64,000 nucleotides of DNA from Dryomyza anilis (taxonomy: Eukaryota; Arthropoda; Insecta; Diptera; Dryomyzidae), in assembly GCA_951804985.1 (NCBI GenBank), contig OX638131.1, positions 59,965,947 through 60,029,946 on the forward strand, read 5' to 3'. The translations under genes were made by a program, and so were the position numbers. Below, piece after piece: positions 1 through 15,583 of this stretch (position 1 is its first letter; each line of letters begins with the position of its first letter). The notes under the pieces were generated by a model, which had not been told where the DNA came from, made no database searches, and was given only the letters and a program-made list of their open reading frames with translations.

Positions 1-152
1 ATACATATTGTCTTCTTCATTGCAGACAAGCAAAGGACACTTTGGATTGTAATGGTGGAACAAAACCATGGATCATGGAAGCAGAAACCCATGTCTTCAA
101 TACAAACGAACCAATTAACGGTTGCATCTATTTTGTTTAACTGCTCCCATGA

Positions 153-437
153 TTTTCTGCATCAGCCTCAACTGCGGTTTACAAACTGTTTTTGTATGCC
201 GAAAAAGTGATGATTATGTACAAGAATTCGCACAACATAAGCGTAGCCATTGATAAGCCACATGTCGAGGTAGAGTCCAACATCAAGGTTACACATTTAG
301 ATCCTGAAAGATTTGAATCTATTGTTGCAGAAAGGACATCATTCAATGCAAATGATGAGATTACAACACCCACATTAAGAGTCTCAGGTGGTCAGCCGAT
401 CATCCCGGTTAGTGTGATGGAAATTGCTACTTTGTAA
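153..437 (+). pseudogene. Unidentified short coding-like frame, copy 1
   Basis: An open frame of about 94 codons runs from after a TGA at 150-152 to a TAA at 435-437. Its composition looks coding-like, with a C-terminal SGGQPIIPVSVMEIAT. An AG at the end of TTTTCTGCATCAG (about 166) could be a splice acceptor, but there is no good upstream ATG. The duplicate at 6680-6973 lacks one G near the end and reads on to IATFKPP before stopping, so one copy carries an indel. I do not recognise the family. It could be an old host exon or part of a transposon gene. Confidence 0.3.
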
Positions 438-599
438 ACCACCTTGATTTAATAATTAACTTAATATTATAATGAAATTTGTTTATAATTAATTATTAAA
501 ATAATCAATTAAAAATAACTTCAAAAATATAATGTACTTGTTTTAATTTACAAATATAAATAATATTTAAGTAAGATTATTTTTTTCCACTCAGTTTAC

Positions 600-880
600 A
601 GCACGTTTATGGTACGTTTTATTGTATTCCTCTGCGATTTTCTTAAAAAATACGGTACGATAATGGCACATTTTCGGTGAGTTTCAATCGTAAAATTTGT
701 ACTCAGTTTAAAGTACGATACAATGGCACGTTTTCGACACGTCATAACGGATTTTCATCTGATTCGAATACGTTTTCGATGTTCCTTAAAACCCGCTCTC
801 CAATTCGTTTCCGGATTCAGAAATCGGCACGTTTACGGAATATGATTCCGTTTTGCTGTACCGATAACGAAACATAAGCG
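600..880. other. G+C-richer block of degenerate CCGTTTTC/GGCACG motifs
   Basis: Against an AT-rich background this block repeats short words such as GGTACG, GGCACGTTTTC and CCGTTTTG in loose register. It recurs at 7127-7407 in the second duplication copy and resembles 6140-6440. Such degenerate islands are common at the ends of hAT-type transposons (compare 39951-42308), but no terminal inverted repeat could be fixed. The open frame at 677-877 follows this repeat and is not taken as a gene. Confidence 0.35.
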
Positions 881-1044
881 GATCGAATTGTTTCTTGGGT
901 TATATGGCGCATTTTTGTTATAAATAAAAAATATTTTTAACATTTACTAATCTTTTCTTTTACAATAACATTTATATAGTAGGACAAAACACACAAATTA
1001 GGCAGAATTAGTTTTTGAAATGTAAATAATGGTGGATGTATATA

Positions 1045-3682
<2,638 letters not shown>

Positions 3683-4707
3683 ACATTGTGTGTTTTATCC
3701 TACTATATTTATGTTATTGTAAAAGAAAAGATTAGTAAAATATTAAAAATATTTTTTTATTTATAAAAAATAGAAAATTTTTGTTAAAATTTGAAAATAA
3801 ATATTATCAATTTATTAAAATCTACAAACGACAATATTAAGGTTATTCACTAAACGGAGGAGTTGCGATGTAGAGTAGTAGTTTTGTCAAGTAGCAGATG
3901 TGCAACAACAAAATACATTGGTGGCAAAAACAAAAATTATCTGCTAATCTACTTCGCTAAAAGCTTGAGTTTACTTCGTGGTACTTTTGTAGTTTTCTAG
4001 TGATGCTGAATTTATGACTTTTGGGTACTTGATATTACAGACAGTGTTTGATTATTAAGTTGGAATTCACCAAAATGCATTATATTTAAATGAAAATATA
4101 TATTTTTAATGAATATGTACATATATGCATGTCAATAAAAAAGAAATGATGGCATAATATTCACTGTTTTAAGAATAAATATTAACGAGTTCCTATATAA
4201 GGTATGAGTTTTTTTCTTAAATCGACATCACTAATCTGATTTGTTGACTTTGTTTTAATTATAATGTATTGATATGAGTTATTGAATTAAAAATAAGTAA
4301 CAAAAGGCATACTTATATATTGTATATGGCCAATAAGCAATAAATCTAAAATTTTAATGAAACAAAAACATTTGTTTTGGTACATCAAACTGAAAACCAC
4401 CATACTACACAAATTTGAAATAAGTGTGTTCACGAAATATGATACAATTCTACAATACTGCAAATGTACATCGGCAACTGCTCCGTTTCGTGAATACCTT
4501 TATTATTTTTAATTTTGAAAGTAAAATTATTAATTTTCATTTAGAATTTTAAAAAAAAATAGTTAGACACCCTGTTTTTATTTTTGTTGAAAAAATATTT
4601 CCATTTATGCTGTGCCAAATGAAATGAAATTTTGATAGAACAAAATTTTGACAACCATTGGAAAATTATTTGGAAAATATTTGAATGGTTTTAAGTGCGG
4701 AATTGTA
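3683..4707. other. Non-coding right part of duplication copy 1 and flank
   Basis: Up to about 4585 this matches 8400-9300 with few differences, for example a 3-base difference near 4408. No open frame, RNA or transposon end was recognised. From 4586 to 4707 it is single-copy in the window. Confidence 0.6.
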
Positions 4708-5333
4708 GCGACAGATGCAATGCAGTTGGTTAGTGCGTAGAACTACTATGCATTTTTTGAATGCGCTAACTCTTGGTGGACAATACAAATGTGCTTAACA
4801 GTTTATTCAAAGCCCAAGTTGGGAAGTGCACTGAAGATTTTGCGACAGTCTGGACATAAAAATTTAAAATGCCCGACCGCACATTTCATTGAAAGCCCCT
4901 TACATTTGTTTATGTAGCCCCAGCACTCGTGCAATAAATTTTTACAACTAAGACCAGTGTCTCAGAGTTCGGAAATGCGATATTTTTGGCAACTGCACTC
5001 GTGTGGTCTACAAAATTTAAAAGGCGACAGATGCAATGCAGTTGGTTAGTGCGTAGAACTACTATGCATTTTTTGAATGCGCTAACTCTTGGTGGACATG
5101 TGCTTAACAGTTTATTCAAAGCCCAAGTTGGGAAGTGCACTGAAGATTTTGCGACAGTCTGGACACAAAAATTTAAAATGCCCGACCGCACATTTCATTG
5201 AAAGCCCCTTACATTTGTTTATGTAGCCCCAGCACTCGTGCAATAAATTTTTACAACTAAGACCAGTGTCTCAGAGTTCGGAAATGCGATATTTTTGGCA
5301 ACTGCACTCGTGTGGTCTACAAAATTTAAAAGG
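4708..5333. repeat. Tandem duplication, two copies of about 316/310 bp
   Basis: Copy 1 is 4708-5023 and copy 2 is 5024-5333, both starting GCGACAGATGCAATGCAG. They are almost identical; copy 2 lacks about 7 bases within GGTGGACAATACAAATG. The start (GCAGTTGGTTAGTGCG) looks faintly like the D-arm/A-box of a tRNA, so a SINE-like origin is possible, but no B box was found. The open frames on both strands (4910-5191, 4986-5201) are shadows of the repeat. Confidence 0.95.
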
Positions 5334-6139
5334 TGCAGCTGTGCACTCCATCACGAGCCCTTGTGCAATGTAAAAACGTGCATTGTGTATGGTGGTTCGC
5401 AATATTTGGGCCGCGTTGGTTGGATAGCGCGGGTACTTGACCGATATACTTCTTTTGTTTTCACATTGCTGGTGGAGCTGGGGCTGCAGCTCGAACAGTT
5501 CTTGAACTCTCTATTCTGACTAAATATTTATTAGCATGTTTAACAATATGAAATTATTATTTTCTGAAGAAATTCTTGAAGAAAGACATTATTTTTAATT
5601 GCAGTGCTGAAAAAATTATTTTGTTTTAAAATTTTATAAACTTCAAAAGCTTCAGAATTTTATATTTACTTGTCAAATTTTCATTTTTCGAGTAAAAAGT
5701 TACCGATTGGCACAGACCCTTTATGCCATATCATGCATGTTGCCATTTGTATGCAAAATCTCATCAGTGGGATTTATTAATACATTTTTCCCACCTTTAT
5801 AAAAGCATTTGCATCCTTGTACTGCGCATTGTCCGATATAGACATTATTATATTTATATATATTTGCTCTCGAAATTCAAATGAAGAGTTCGATTAGACG
5901 AATAATTTCCTATCAGTTGGTGGAACTGGCATAGGTATTCCATGGAAGATAAATCTTACATTTTATCACGCAATTTTTCTCGTGTTCGTTGTGTTTGCAC
6001 GGGTGTTGCCACGTACGTTAAAAATCCTATCTGTGAGATTTATTTAGATGAATCTCCCACACTAATATATATTTTTCTAGTGCTTAATTTTCCTACAAAT
6101 GCAATAAATATGTATTGCTATGTGTTCCCAAGAAACATT
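5334..6139. other. Intergenic, with a dispersed repeat at 5722-5909
   Basis: No gene is recognised. Bases 5722-5909 match 11192-11363 in opposite orientation, including the words TGCGCATTGTCCGATAT and TTCGATTAGACGAATAATTT. Part of the motif (ATGCATGATAT next to ATACAAATGTC) also appears near 63220. This is an old dispersed element of unknown class. Confidence 0.55.
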
Positions 6140-6440
6140 TCTACGGAGCTCCGACATAAACGGAATCACAATTCCGTCATTGCCTGCTCGTTAACGAAAA
6201 ATTTAACAAGTATCCGTCCAAGCAGGTACTAAAACGGATCGATAACGTGCCGATAAATAGCACGACTCCGTTTGTATGCCGGCATTTTCCGTATTTCGAA
6301 AATAATACATTTAAACTCCGTTTTGACGGTGCCGTTTTCGTGCCGGTGGAGACGGATTACACCGTTTTCTTCCCGTTTATACTCCGTTTCGCCGGTACCG
6401 ATTTTCTTCCGTTGTGTTTGATAAATGAAATCAAAAGTCA
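6140..6440. other. G+C-richer block of degenerate CCGTTT motifs
   Basis: Short words CCGTTTTCGTGCCGG, CTCCGTTTTGACGG, CTCCGTTTCGCCGG and GGATCGATAACGTGCCG recur in loose register. Both strands stay open here (6229-6441 -, 6247-6498 +), as expected of a repeat with few stops. It resembles 600-880 and could be the opposite end of the same element, which would then span the coding-like frame at 6680-6973. Confidence 0.35.
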
Positions 6441-6679
6441 TTTAATGTTGCGAAGCAGGGCTCAGAGAGCCAACAAGCAGCAGAACATTGAAAGATAAGT
6501 AGCATAAATAAAGTTAACATTTTCTTAATACATATTGTCTTCTTCATTGCAGACAAGCAAAGGACACTTTGGATTGTAATGGTGGAACAAAACCATGGAT
6601 CATGGAAGCAGAAACCCATGTCTTCAATACAAACGAACCAATTAACGGTTGCATCTATTTTGTTTAACTGCTCCCATGA

Positions 6680-6973
6680 TTTTCTGCATCAGCCTCAACT
6701 GCGGTTTACAAACTGTTTTTGTATGCCGAAAAAGTGATGATTATGTACAAGAATTCGCACAACATAAGCGTAGCCATTGATAAGCCACATGTCGAGGTAG
6801 AGTCCAACATCAAGGTTACACATTTAGATCCTGAAAGATTTGAATCTATTGTTGCAGAAAGGACATCATTCAATGCAAATGATGAGATTACAACACCCAC
6901 ATTAAGAGTCTCAGGTGGTCAGCCGATCATCCCGGTTAGTGTGATGGAAATTGCTACTTTTAAACCACCTTGA
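6680..6973 (+). pseudogene. Unidentified short coding-like frame, copy 2
   Basis: The duplicate of 153-437, open for about 97 codons to a TGA at 6971-6973. It ends IATFKPP because the G present in copy 1 is missing. Product unknown; no signal peptide, membrane segment or known motif is visible. The near-identity with copy 1 reflects recent duplication, not selection. Confidence 0.3.
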
Positions 6974-7567
6974 TTTAATAATTAACTTAATATTATAATG
7001 AAATTTGTTTATAATTAATTATTAAAATAATCAATTAAAAATAACTTCAAAAATATAATGAACTTGTTTTAATTTACAAATATAAATAATATTTAAGTAA
7101 GATTATTTTTTTCCACTCAGTTTACAGCACGTTTATGGTACGTTTTATTGTATTCCTCTGCGATTTTCTTAAAAAATACGGTACGATAATGGCACATTTT
7201 CGGTGAGTTTCAATCGTAAAATTTGTACTCAGTTTAAAGTACGATACAATGGCACGTTTTCGACACGTCATAACAGATTTTCATCTGATTCGAATACGTT
7301 TTCGATGTTCCTTAAAACCCACTCTCCAATACGTTTCCGGATTCAGAAATCGGCACGTTTTCGGAATATGATTCCGTTTTGCTGTACCGATAACGAAACA
7401 TAAGCGGATCGAATTGTTTCTTGGGTTATATAGCGCATTTTTGTTATAAATAAAAAATATTTTTAATATTTTACTAATCTTTTCTTTTACAATAACATTT
7501 ATATAGTAGGACAAAACACACAAATTAGGCAGAATTAGTTTTAGAAATGTAAATAATGGTGGATGTA

Positions 7568-8401
<834 letters not shown>

Positions 8402-9408
8402 CATTGTGTGTTTTATCCTACTATATTTATGTTATTGTAAAAGAAAAGATTAGTAAAATATTAAAAATATTTTTTTATTTATAAAAAATAGAAAATTTTT
8501 GTTAAAATTTGAAAATAAATATTATCAATTTATTAAAATCTACAAACGACAATATTAAGGTTATTCACTAAACGGAGGAGTTGCGATGTAGAGTAGTAGT
8601 TTTGTCAAGTAGCAGATGTGCAACAACAAAATACATTGGTGGCAAAAACAAAAATTATCTGCTAATCTACTTCGCTAAAAGCTTGAGTTTACTTCGTGGT
8701 ACTTTTGTAGTTTTCTAGTGATGCTGAATTTATGACTTTTGGGTACTTGATATTACAGACAGTGTTTGATTATTGAGTTGGAATTCACCAAAATGCATTA
8801 TATTTAAATGAAAATATATATTTTTAATGAATATGTACATATATGCATGTGAATAAAAAAGAAATGATGGCATAATATTCACTGTTTTAAGAATAAATAT
8901 TAACGAGTTTCTATATAAAGTATGAGTTTTTTCTTAAATCGACATCACTAATCTGATTTGTTGACTTTGTTTTAATTATAATGTATTGATATGAGTTATT
9001 GAATTAAAAATAAGTAACAAAAGGCATACTTATATATTGTATATGGCCAATAAGCAATAAATCTAAAATTTAAATGAAACAAAGACATCTGTTTATGGTA
9101 CATCAAACTGAAAACCACCATACTACACAAATTTTAAGTGTGTTCACGAAATATGATTCAATTCTACAATACTGCAAATATACATCGGCAACTGCTCCGT
9201 TTCGTGAATACCTTTATTATTTTTAATTTTGAAAGTAAAATTATTAATTTTCATTTAGAATTTAAAAAAAAATAGTTAGACACCCTTTTTTTATTTTTTA
9301 TTTTGACATTTTATGTTTCAATTTTGGAAATATTCAAATTTATCGCGCGTTGTTGTGTGGACTAAAAATGTCCAATAATTGTAATCGCGACGACTAAATC
9401 GTGTAGTT

Positions 9409-9730
9409 GACGCGTGTAATCGGGCGACAATTTTAATCTGCATCCAGTACACAGAGATTGCTCTCAATGGTGTTTTAAACAGATGGACATACGTTCGAGG
9501 AAACAAATCGTTGGCACTGTTTTCGGTCGGCACTGCCATGTTCGTCATCAAGCCCTACTTGCCATTCAACGAGACGCACAGTACGTTTTCACAACTGATT
9601 TGCGTTCCAACACCGATGGAAAGGTTCTCCCAGTGTTCGTGTCTGACTATTGGGAAGTGATACCAGGTGACCCATGTCAGTCAGTCACCAAACCCTACTA
9701 ATGTGTAAGTTAGGGGCTTAAGGATGGTCT
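9409..9730 (+). pseudogene. Coding-like block, possibly a TipE/Teh-type fragment
   Basis: Base composition rises and one + frame reads through to a TGA at 9658-9660 with MFVIKPYLPFNETH followed by CSC about 20 residues later. A hydrophobic stretch ending in K/RPYLPFN with a nearby N-glycosylation site and CxC resembles the extracellular start of TipE-homologue sodium-channel auxiliary subunits of insects. That is a memory-based similarity only. A second frame (9483-9701) is open for 72 codons and continues past the stop (VLPVFVSDYWEVIPGDPC), which suggests a frameshifted relic rather than a live exon. Confidence 0.25.
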
Positions 9731-9855
9731 TTCCGTTGTGGAAATGTGTCAAAATTTTTAATCGTATGAAGATATAAAATAAAAATTCATTTTAAATTAG
9801 AAAAGTGTGTTTGTATTTATTTCATTGTTGTTGCCTTTTCAATTTTAAATTAAAA

Positions 9856-11016
9856 ATCCCAACCAGACAAACGACTTTATGCTAACTTTAAAAAGTTAAC
9901 GATATCTGAATGTTGTCGTAAAAGTGATCAAAAAGGTAACGGAAAGACTTACGTATGTCCGCCTCTTTGTTGACTTTTAGCACTTGAAAAGATAACTAAA
10001 AAGTTGTGTTTAAGTCAACTATAAAAAGGCATCATCAGAAAGTTGTCCATTAGACAGCCGATAAGATAGCTTAAATACAGCTTTTAGTTAACCCTTTTAA
10101 CTACCAATACATTTGTAAAATATTACAACAAATTATTATAAATGTATTAGGTTGTCATTCGATTATTTACTTTTCCAAAAATTGATGGAAATAATCAAAT
10201 GACAAACTAATACATATGAAATAAATATAAAAATGGACAATAATAATGAAAAACCAAAAGCTATGTTTAAAATTTAAATGCATTTTTATTTGAAATTATT
10301 TTAGCTGCACTGTTTGTTACTGCCACAGTCACGTCCTGAGACAACTCATCACACGGTAGAATGACGCCTGCAGTAAGTAACTGACCACGAACTTTTTTTT
10401 AATTACATAGACCCGATGTTGCAGCGATTCATAAACGCATTTTACTCGTCGCGGTTAATATTTTTACTATCAATCAGATATTTTTATCCACACAAAATAC
10501 ACGGAGCACAAAAAATGCTTACAGCAAACGGTATGAGGCAGCAAAAAAAAAATTAATGCCAACTTTGAAGTATGAAGTGCACTGTTTGTTACTGCCACAG
10601 TCACGTCCTGAGACAACTCATCACACGGTAGAATGACGCCTGCAGTAAGTAACTGACCACGAACTTTTTTTTAATTACATAGACCCGATGTTGCAGCGAT
10701 TCATAAACGCATTTTACTCGTCGCGGTTAATATTTTTACTATCAATCAGATATTTTTGTCCACACAAAATACACGGAGCACAAAAAATGCTTACTGCAAA
10801 CGGTATGAGGCAGCAAAAAAAAAACTAATGCCAACTTTGAAGTATGAAGTTCAGAGGTGCCACTATGTGGGTATTATCCCGATTTGTTTACTCTAAAAAG
10901 TTACCTTTCTGATATATCTATACGATGCTTAATAGATAAGTTTTGTAAGAACCTTTAAGTCACCTGAAAAACGATGGTCGCAAAGATAAAATTTCGTATT
11001 TTGTTCTAGTTGGGAT
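9856..11016. mobile_element. TIR element with ATCCCAAC ends
   Basis: The left end ATCCCAACCAGACAAA is the inverse of the right end TTGTTCTAGTTGGGAT, and the inner flanks share diverged AAAGTTA/GATAT words in inverted order. No transposase frame is present, so it is non-autonomous. Similar left ends occur at 36144 (ATCCCAACTAGACAAAT) and about 23268 (TCCTAACTGGACAAAT), so it is a family. The middle holds a 272-bp tandem duplication. Superfamily unknown; no clear target duplication. Confidence 0.6.
10307..10850. repeat. Tandem duplication, 2 x 272 bp
   Basis: Copies 10307-10578 and 10579-10850 start GCACTGTTTGTTACTGCC and end TTTGAAGTATGAAGT. They differ at only a few positions (for example TATCC/TGTCC near 10488 and 10759, ACAGC/ACTGC near 10524 and 10795). 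No coding content. Confidence 0.96.
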
Positions 11017-11191
11017 GTCATTAAAAGCAACAACAAAAATAACAATAGAATTATTGAAAGCTAACATTTTATTCTCAATACCTGTTTTATGATTTTATTG
11101 TTGTATCCGACAATAATTTGAAAATAATATTTGTGGATCCATTTTAACATAAAATATTTTTAAATTATTGTCGGATTCGACACCTGATAGA

Positions 11192-11363
11192 AAATTATTC
11201 GTCTAATCGAACTTTACATTTGAATTTCGAGAGCAAATATAAATGTCCATATCGGACAATGCGCAGTATAAGGATGCAAATGCTTTTATAAATGTGGGAA
11301 AAATGTATTAATAAACCCACTGATGAAATTTTTCATACAAATGTCAACATGCATGATATGGCA
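11192..11363. repeat. Dispersed repeat, inverse of 5722-5909
   Basis: Matches 5722-5909 on the opposite strand with small indels. The intervening sequence differs, so these are two members of a dispersed family. Confidence 0.75.
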
Positions 11364-12206
11364 GAAAATGGAGTAGTAACGATGAACTGGAAAATTCAGC
11401 TGGATGCGTCTGCACCTTTTAATTAAGCTTTTTACCAATTTTACTACACGATAGGGAACTTTATTGACCAAAATTTAACATATTCGCATTTATGGGTTTT
11501 CGTTATGTTCCTCGTGAAAATTTGAAAAGACATTTTTTTGCATTCGTCGCAAGCTAGGACGAATCATGTCGTAGTCAGAATCAAAGTTTTTTAACCAAAA
11601 TCTGGTCTAAATTAACAAAATATTTGTTAATATACGGTCAACAAGAAATATTTGTTTTATTTACAAATATTTACAATTCGCATATTTAATTGTTATATTA
11701 ACAAATATTAACATTTAAGAAAAATCCTCTTTTGGCATGAGTTTAATTGAAGCAACGTTTCAGTGTTGCAACCGAAATACATTTGTTGTAACCTCATGTC
11801 ATTAAAATGAACGTACCATTTCTAACTCTAACCGAAATGTTAGTCCGCGCAACTGCACGTTCGGTTGTCGTAACCTCTTGATTGCATTTTTCATTCTGCC
11901 AAAATTTGACGTTTGTGCATTTGTTACGGCAACTGTGTACGTTATTGTATCAACGAAATAAATGACAAACGGCAACCTCAAGTCATAAGTTCGGATGCCA
12001 GTTTCTTGCCAAAAATTATGGATACATGCAGAAATAAATAAACGTCAAAAATTTCACAAGAGGGAAACAATAGGAAATTCATTAATTCAGTAAAAATGCG
12101 AAATAAATATATGAATATTAATAAAATAATGAATGAATTCAATACAAATTGCTGTTTAGCCAGTGCAATATATTAAAAATATAAAAATATGTGACCATAT
12201 GTGGCA
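11364..12206. other. Nothing recognised
   Basis: About 840 bases without a supported gene. It has several GTTGTAACCTC/CGGTTGTCGTAACC words near 11780-11880 but no transposon end, RNA or exon. Confidence 0.5.
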
Positions 12207-14680
12207 CACTAAGAAAACAAGATGTTTATGAAAGTCTTGCTACAACTATCCTTTTAAATTTATGCGTTGTAGCAAATATTCAAAGATCCCATAAGTTTCA
12301 ATATAGTTGCAGCAAAACTATTAATATTTTTTGAATATGACATATATGCAGATAGTTACGAGATGTTTGCCACAGCAATGAAAATTGAGATATTTACAGT
12401 TGACTGATAGCAAACATCCTGAGTTCTTGGACATTTGCAGCGAAATTTTGAGGTATTTTGACTACTATAAAAAAGGAAAATGGCGTACTTTTTCCTTACG
12501 TTCGATTTATCCACAACAATTAAGTAAATTAAATGGTGTAAAAAAGTGCCCACTCAAATATTACATTTTAATGGTAAAAGTGAAAATATAATATCCTGTG
12601 ATTTAAATTATCAACACGTGATGGAAAATATTTATTTTCAAATTTTACTTTTATAATAGCGTCGCCGGTCGAACTTGGTTCTTCTGCGAAGAAATCTCAA
12701 ATCGTTTTACAATTTTGCCTTCGCAGGATTTAAAAAGACGATGGCGATGTAAACCAGGATGTACCATGTACCAGGATACTGTGTTAATTCTAGAATAAAT
12801 AAAAAAATTATTCATTTTGTTTTAATTCAATAAAAATTACTCCGCGTATTCTAATGGAGTACCTTTTCCAAATATTCATCAACTATCTTCCTATTTGTCA
12901 GATGTTTAATTGATGGTTGCTATACATAATCGTAAATTTGAAAGATGGTTGCTAGCAATATTTATCGTATTTGACGGATGTTTGAAAGATGGTTGTCTCA
13001 AATACGATTTAAATAATTTGTATATAACTTGATATTTAGGGATGTGATATTTCTGGCAATCATCTTTTTTTTCTTATTGTACTGCACGGAAAATGCACGA
13101 TGAGCTGATACAATAGGAAGATAGTTGATGAATATTTGGAAAAGGTACTCCATTAGAATTCGTGGAGTAATTTTTATTGAATTGAAGAAACATTAATCAA
13201 ATATGTTATTAATTATTCTAGAAATAAAACAGTATCCTGGTTATACATCGCCATCGTCATTAAAAATCCTTCGAAGGTAAAATTGTACGACTTGAGATTT
13301 CTTCGTAGAAGAATCAAGTCCGACCGGCGACGCTGTCATCAAAGTAAACTCTGAAAAGAAATAATTTCTATCACGTGTTAATAATTTAAATCACAGGATA
13401 TTTTATTTTCACTTTTACCAATAAAATGTAATATTTGAGTTGGCACTTTTTGCACCATTTGATTTACTAAATTGTTGTGGATAAATCGAGCTTAAGGAAA
13501 AAATACGCCATTTTCCTTTTTTATGGTAGTCAAATTCCAAAATATCCCAAAAGTTTTGCTACACTCAGAAGAAAATGTACCATTAAGTACTTTATGGTAC
13601 GACCATTGATATTATGGTTCATGTATTAATAGTTTTTTCTTTTTAAATCAAAAGTTTTCTAATTAATTCAATAGTATTTGTAAAATTCAGTACCATAAAT
13701 TTAAATATTTCAATATTATTATCTTAAATAGAATAAATACTATTGTTTTAATGGTTTCCTCCTATAATAATAAACGTGGTCTAAAAAACGTAAAACGAAT
13801 ACAAACATGTTCGTTTTGTACGTCATTCTGCGAGTTTACTCAAAATGGTCGCATGTATTTTTTTGTAATATTCCACATTATTCAACGCGACATTTGTTAG
13901 GACTCAATGTATTTAATGTAAATAAATTATATTTACATATTTATTTATATTTATATTTTTATTTATTACAGAAAATAAATAATACATCGAACTTCTATTA
14001 TGGCAACGGACTCAAAAATAACTGCAGCATCAAGTACTACAATCAATTATTGGAAACCAAAGCAAACATTAAATGTGTTATAACCTTTTGCAGCAAGAAG
14101 TGTTTTTTTATGTGTGTGTTGTAAAAGTGAATATCAATTTCGACATTTAAATAAAATAAAATATACAATAAATTAACTAAAATACATTTTTGTTTTAATA
14201 AATTATTAGGAAAATGTAATTCGACTATACCATAAAATTCATAATACGTATCATTAAATTTGTATAGGTTTTTCTTATTGAAATTAAAATATCACATTAT
14301 AAAATTTATGGTACAACCACACATTGTATTAACAGTTTCAATATTACTGAACTAATGGGACGCATCCTATTGACCAATTTTAATGGTATAAATTATGGTT
14401 TTTCTATTGAAATACTATCAATTTACCATGATTTTTTTTTGGGTGTACAAATGTTCAAGAACTCTAGATGTTTGCTATCAGTCAACTGTAAATATCTCAA
14501 TTTCCATTGCGGTTGTGGCAAACATCTCGTAATTATCTGCATACATGTCATATTTGAAAATAAAGATAGTTTTGCTGCAACTTTATTGAAACTTATGGGA
14601 TGTTTGAATATTTGCTACAAGGCGTAAATCTAAAAGGATAGTTGCAGCAAGACTTTCATAAACATCTTGTTTTCTTAGTG
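12207..14680. mobile_element. Fold-back element with arms of about 685 bp
   Basis: The left end CACTAAGAAAACAAGATG is mirrored by CATCTTGTTTTCTTAGTG at 14680. The left arm 12207-12890 pairs with 13112-14680 once the insertion at 13562-14445 is removed, leaving a loop of about 220 bases that contains CTGCACGGAAAATGCACG. Arms have diverged by many substitutions, so the element is old. Open frames in the arms (12356-12591, 14355-14627) lie on both strands of the inverted repeat and are not genes. No transposase is visible. Confidence 0.88.
13562..14445. mobile_element. TA-flanked TIR element, copy A (884 bp)
   Basis: Ends CACTCAGAAGAAAATG and the inverse of CACCCAAAAAAAAATC, flanked by TA on both sides (13560-13561, 14446-14447). 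The other arm of the host fold-back preserves the empty site near 12432-12446 with a single TA, so TA is a true target duplication, as in the Tc1/mariner superfamily. The 105-residue frame at 13807-14124 is not conserved in other copies and no DDE transposase is present, so it is non-autonomous. Confidence 0.9.
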
Positions 14681-15583
14681 TAGAATTCTCGGGATGACTT
14701 TCGTGTTTGGACCTGCACGTATATATTAATTGATTTGTCTGTTTGCTAATTCAAGCGAAAAACAATGAGTTGACTGATTGTGCGAATGCAGTGGCGCATA
14801 CGTAGTAGCGAAAAAAATGAAAATTTTCTTGTTGACACATAATTTATCACGTCACTGGGTTGCCACTGAGTAACTTTGTGTAATGAATTTCGTCTCAAGT
14901 TTTTTTAACTTCGAAAACCAATAATACAATAACATACATTTATTCGGCTTGATCAGGACATTACATCCACACTGGTTGTAAAGGAAAATTCTGCAAATTT
15001 GTCGAATCATAAACTCATTGCTTAATGGGAGTCTCTAAAATGCTTTTTAATTAAGAATTATAGAAACAAAGATTGCAAAGAACGTTGTTCAAAACTTGAA
15101 TCTTCTGCGCATATACGTAGAAGTTTTTTGACAATTGTAATTTTTCCACTGTGTCAGAATGTTGTTGCAATGTCTATGTGAAGAAATGTCTTGATCAGCA
15201 CGCTATTTGATGCATCCACTGAGGAAACTGCCGGAAGCCAATGTTTTTTGGCAAAAATATTTTCAAAAACAAAATTTCAATGAAATAAATATTTGTAATT
15301 TATGAAATGTCTAAATTTAAATGTCCTTTACTTGACATTCCATAGTTTTTGACGTCAGCAATACAGGGAGTACATGCGCAATGCGTAATCTTATGTCGAT
15401 TTCCATCTTATCTTATGTCGATTTCCAGTAGTTGCCATATTCTAGCAGTTGTTGCACTGATAAATTTCGATAGAGCAACAACTGAATAGTTGTTGCTCTG
15501 AGTTTTTAGTTTTCGCACTCGTTTTGAAATCAGTTTTCACGCACACAAACACAATTTTTAGGAATTAAATTTCAACGATTTAT

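Noticed and set aside
4910..5201. Frames on both strands of the 316-bp tandem repeat
   Set aside because: Both strands open over a repeat with a low stop density; no coding evidence and no start context.
13807..14124. 105-residue protein in copy A
   Set aside because: Not preserved as a frame in copies B and D, and no transposase motif; composition is that of non-coding AT-rich DNA.
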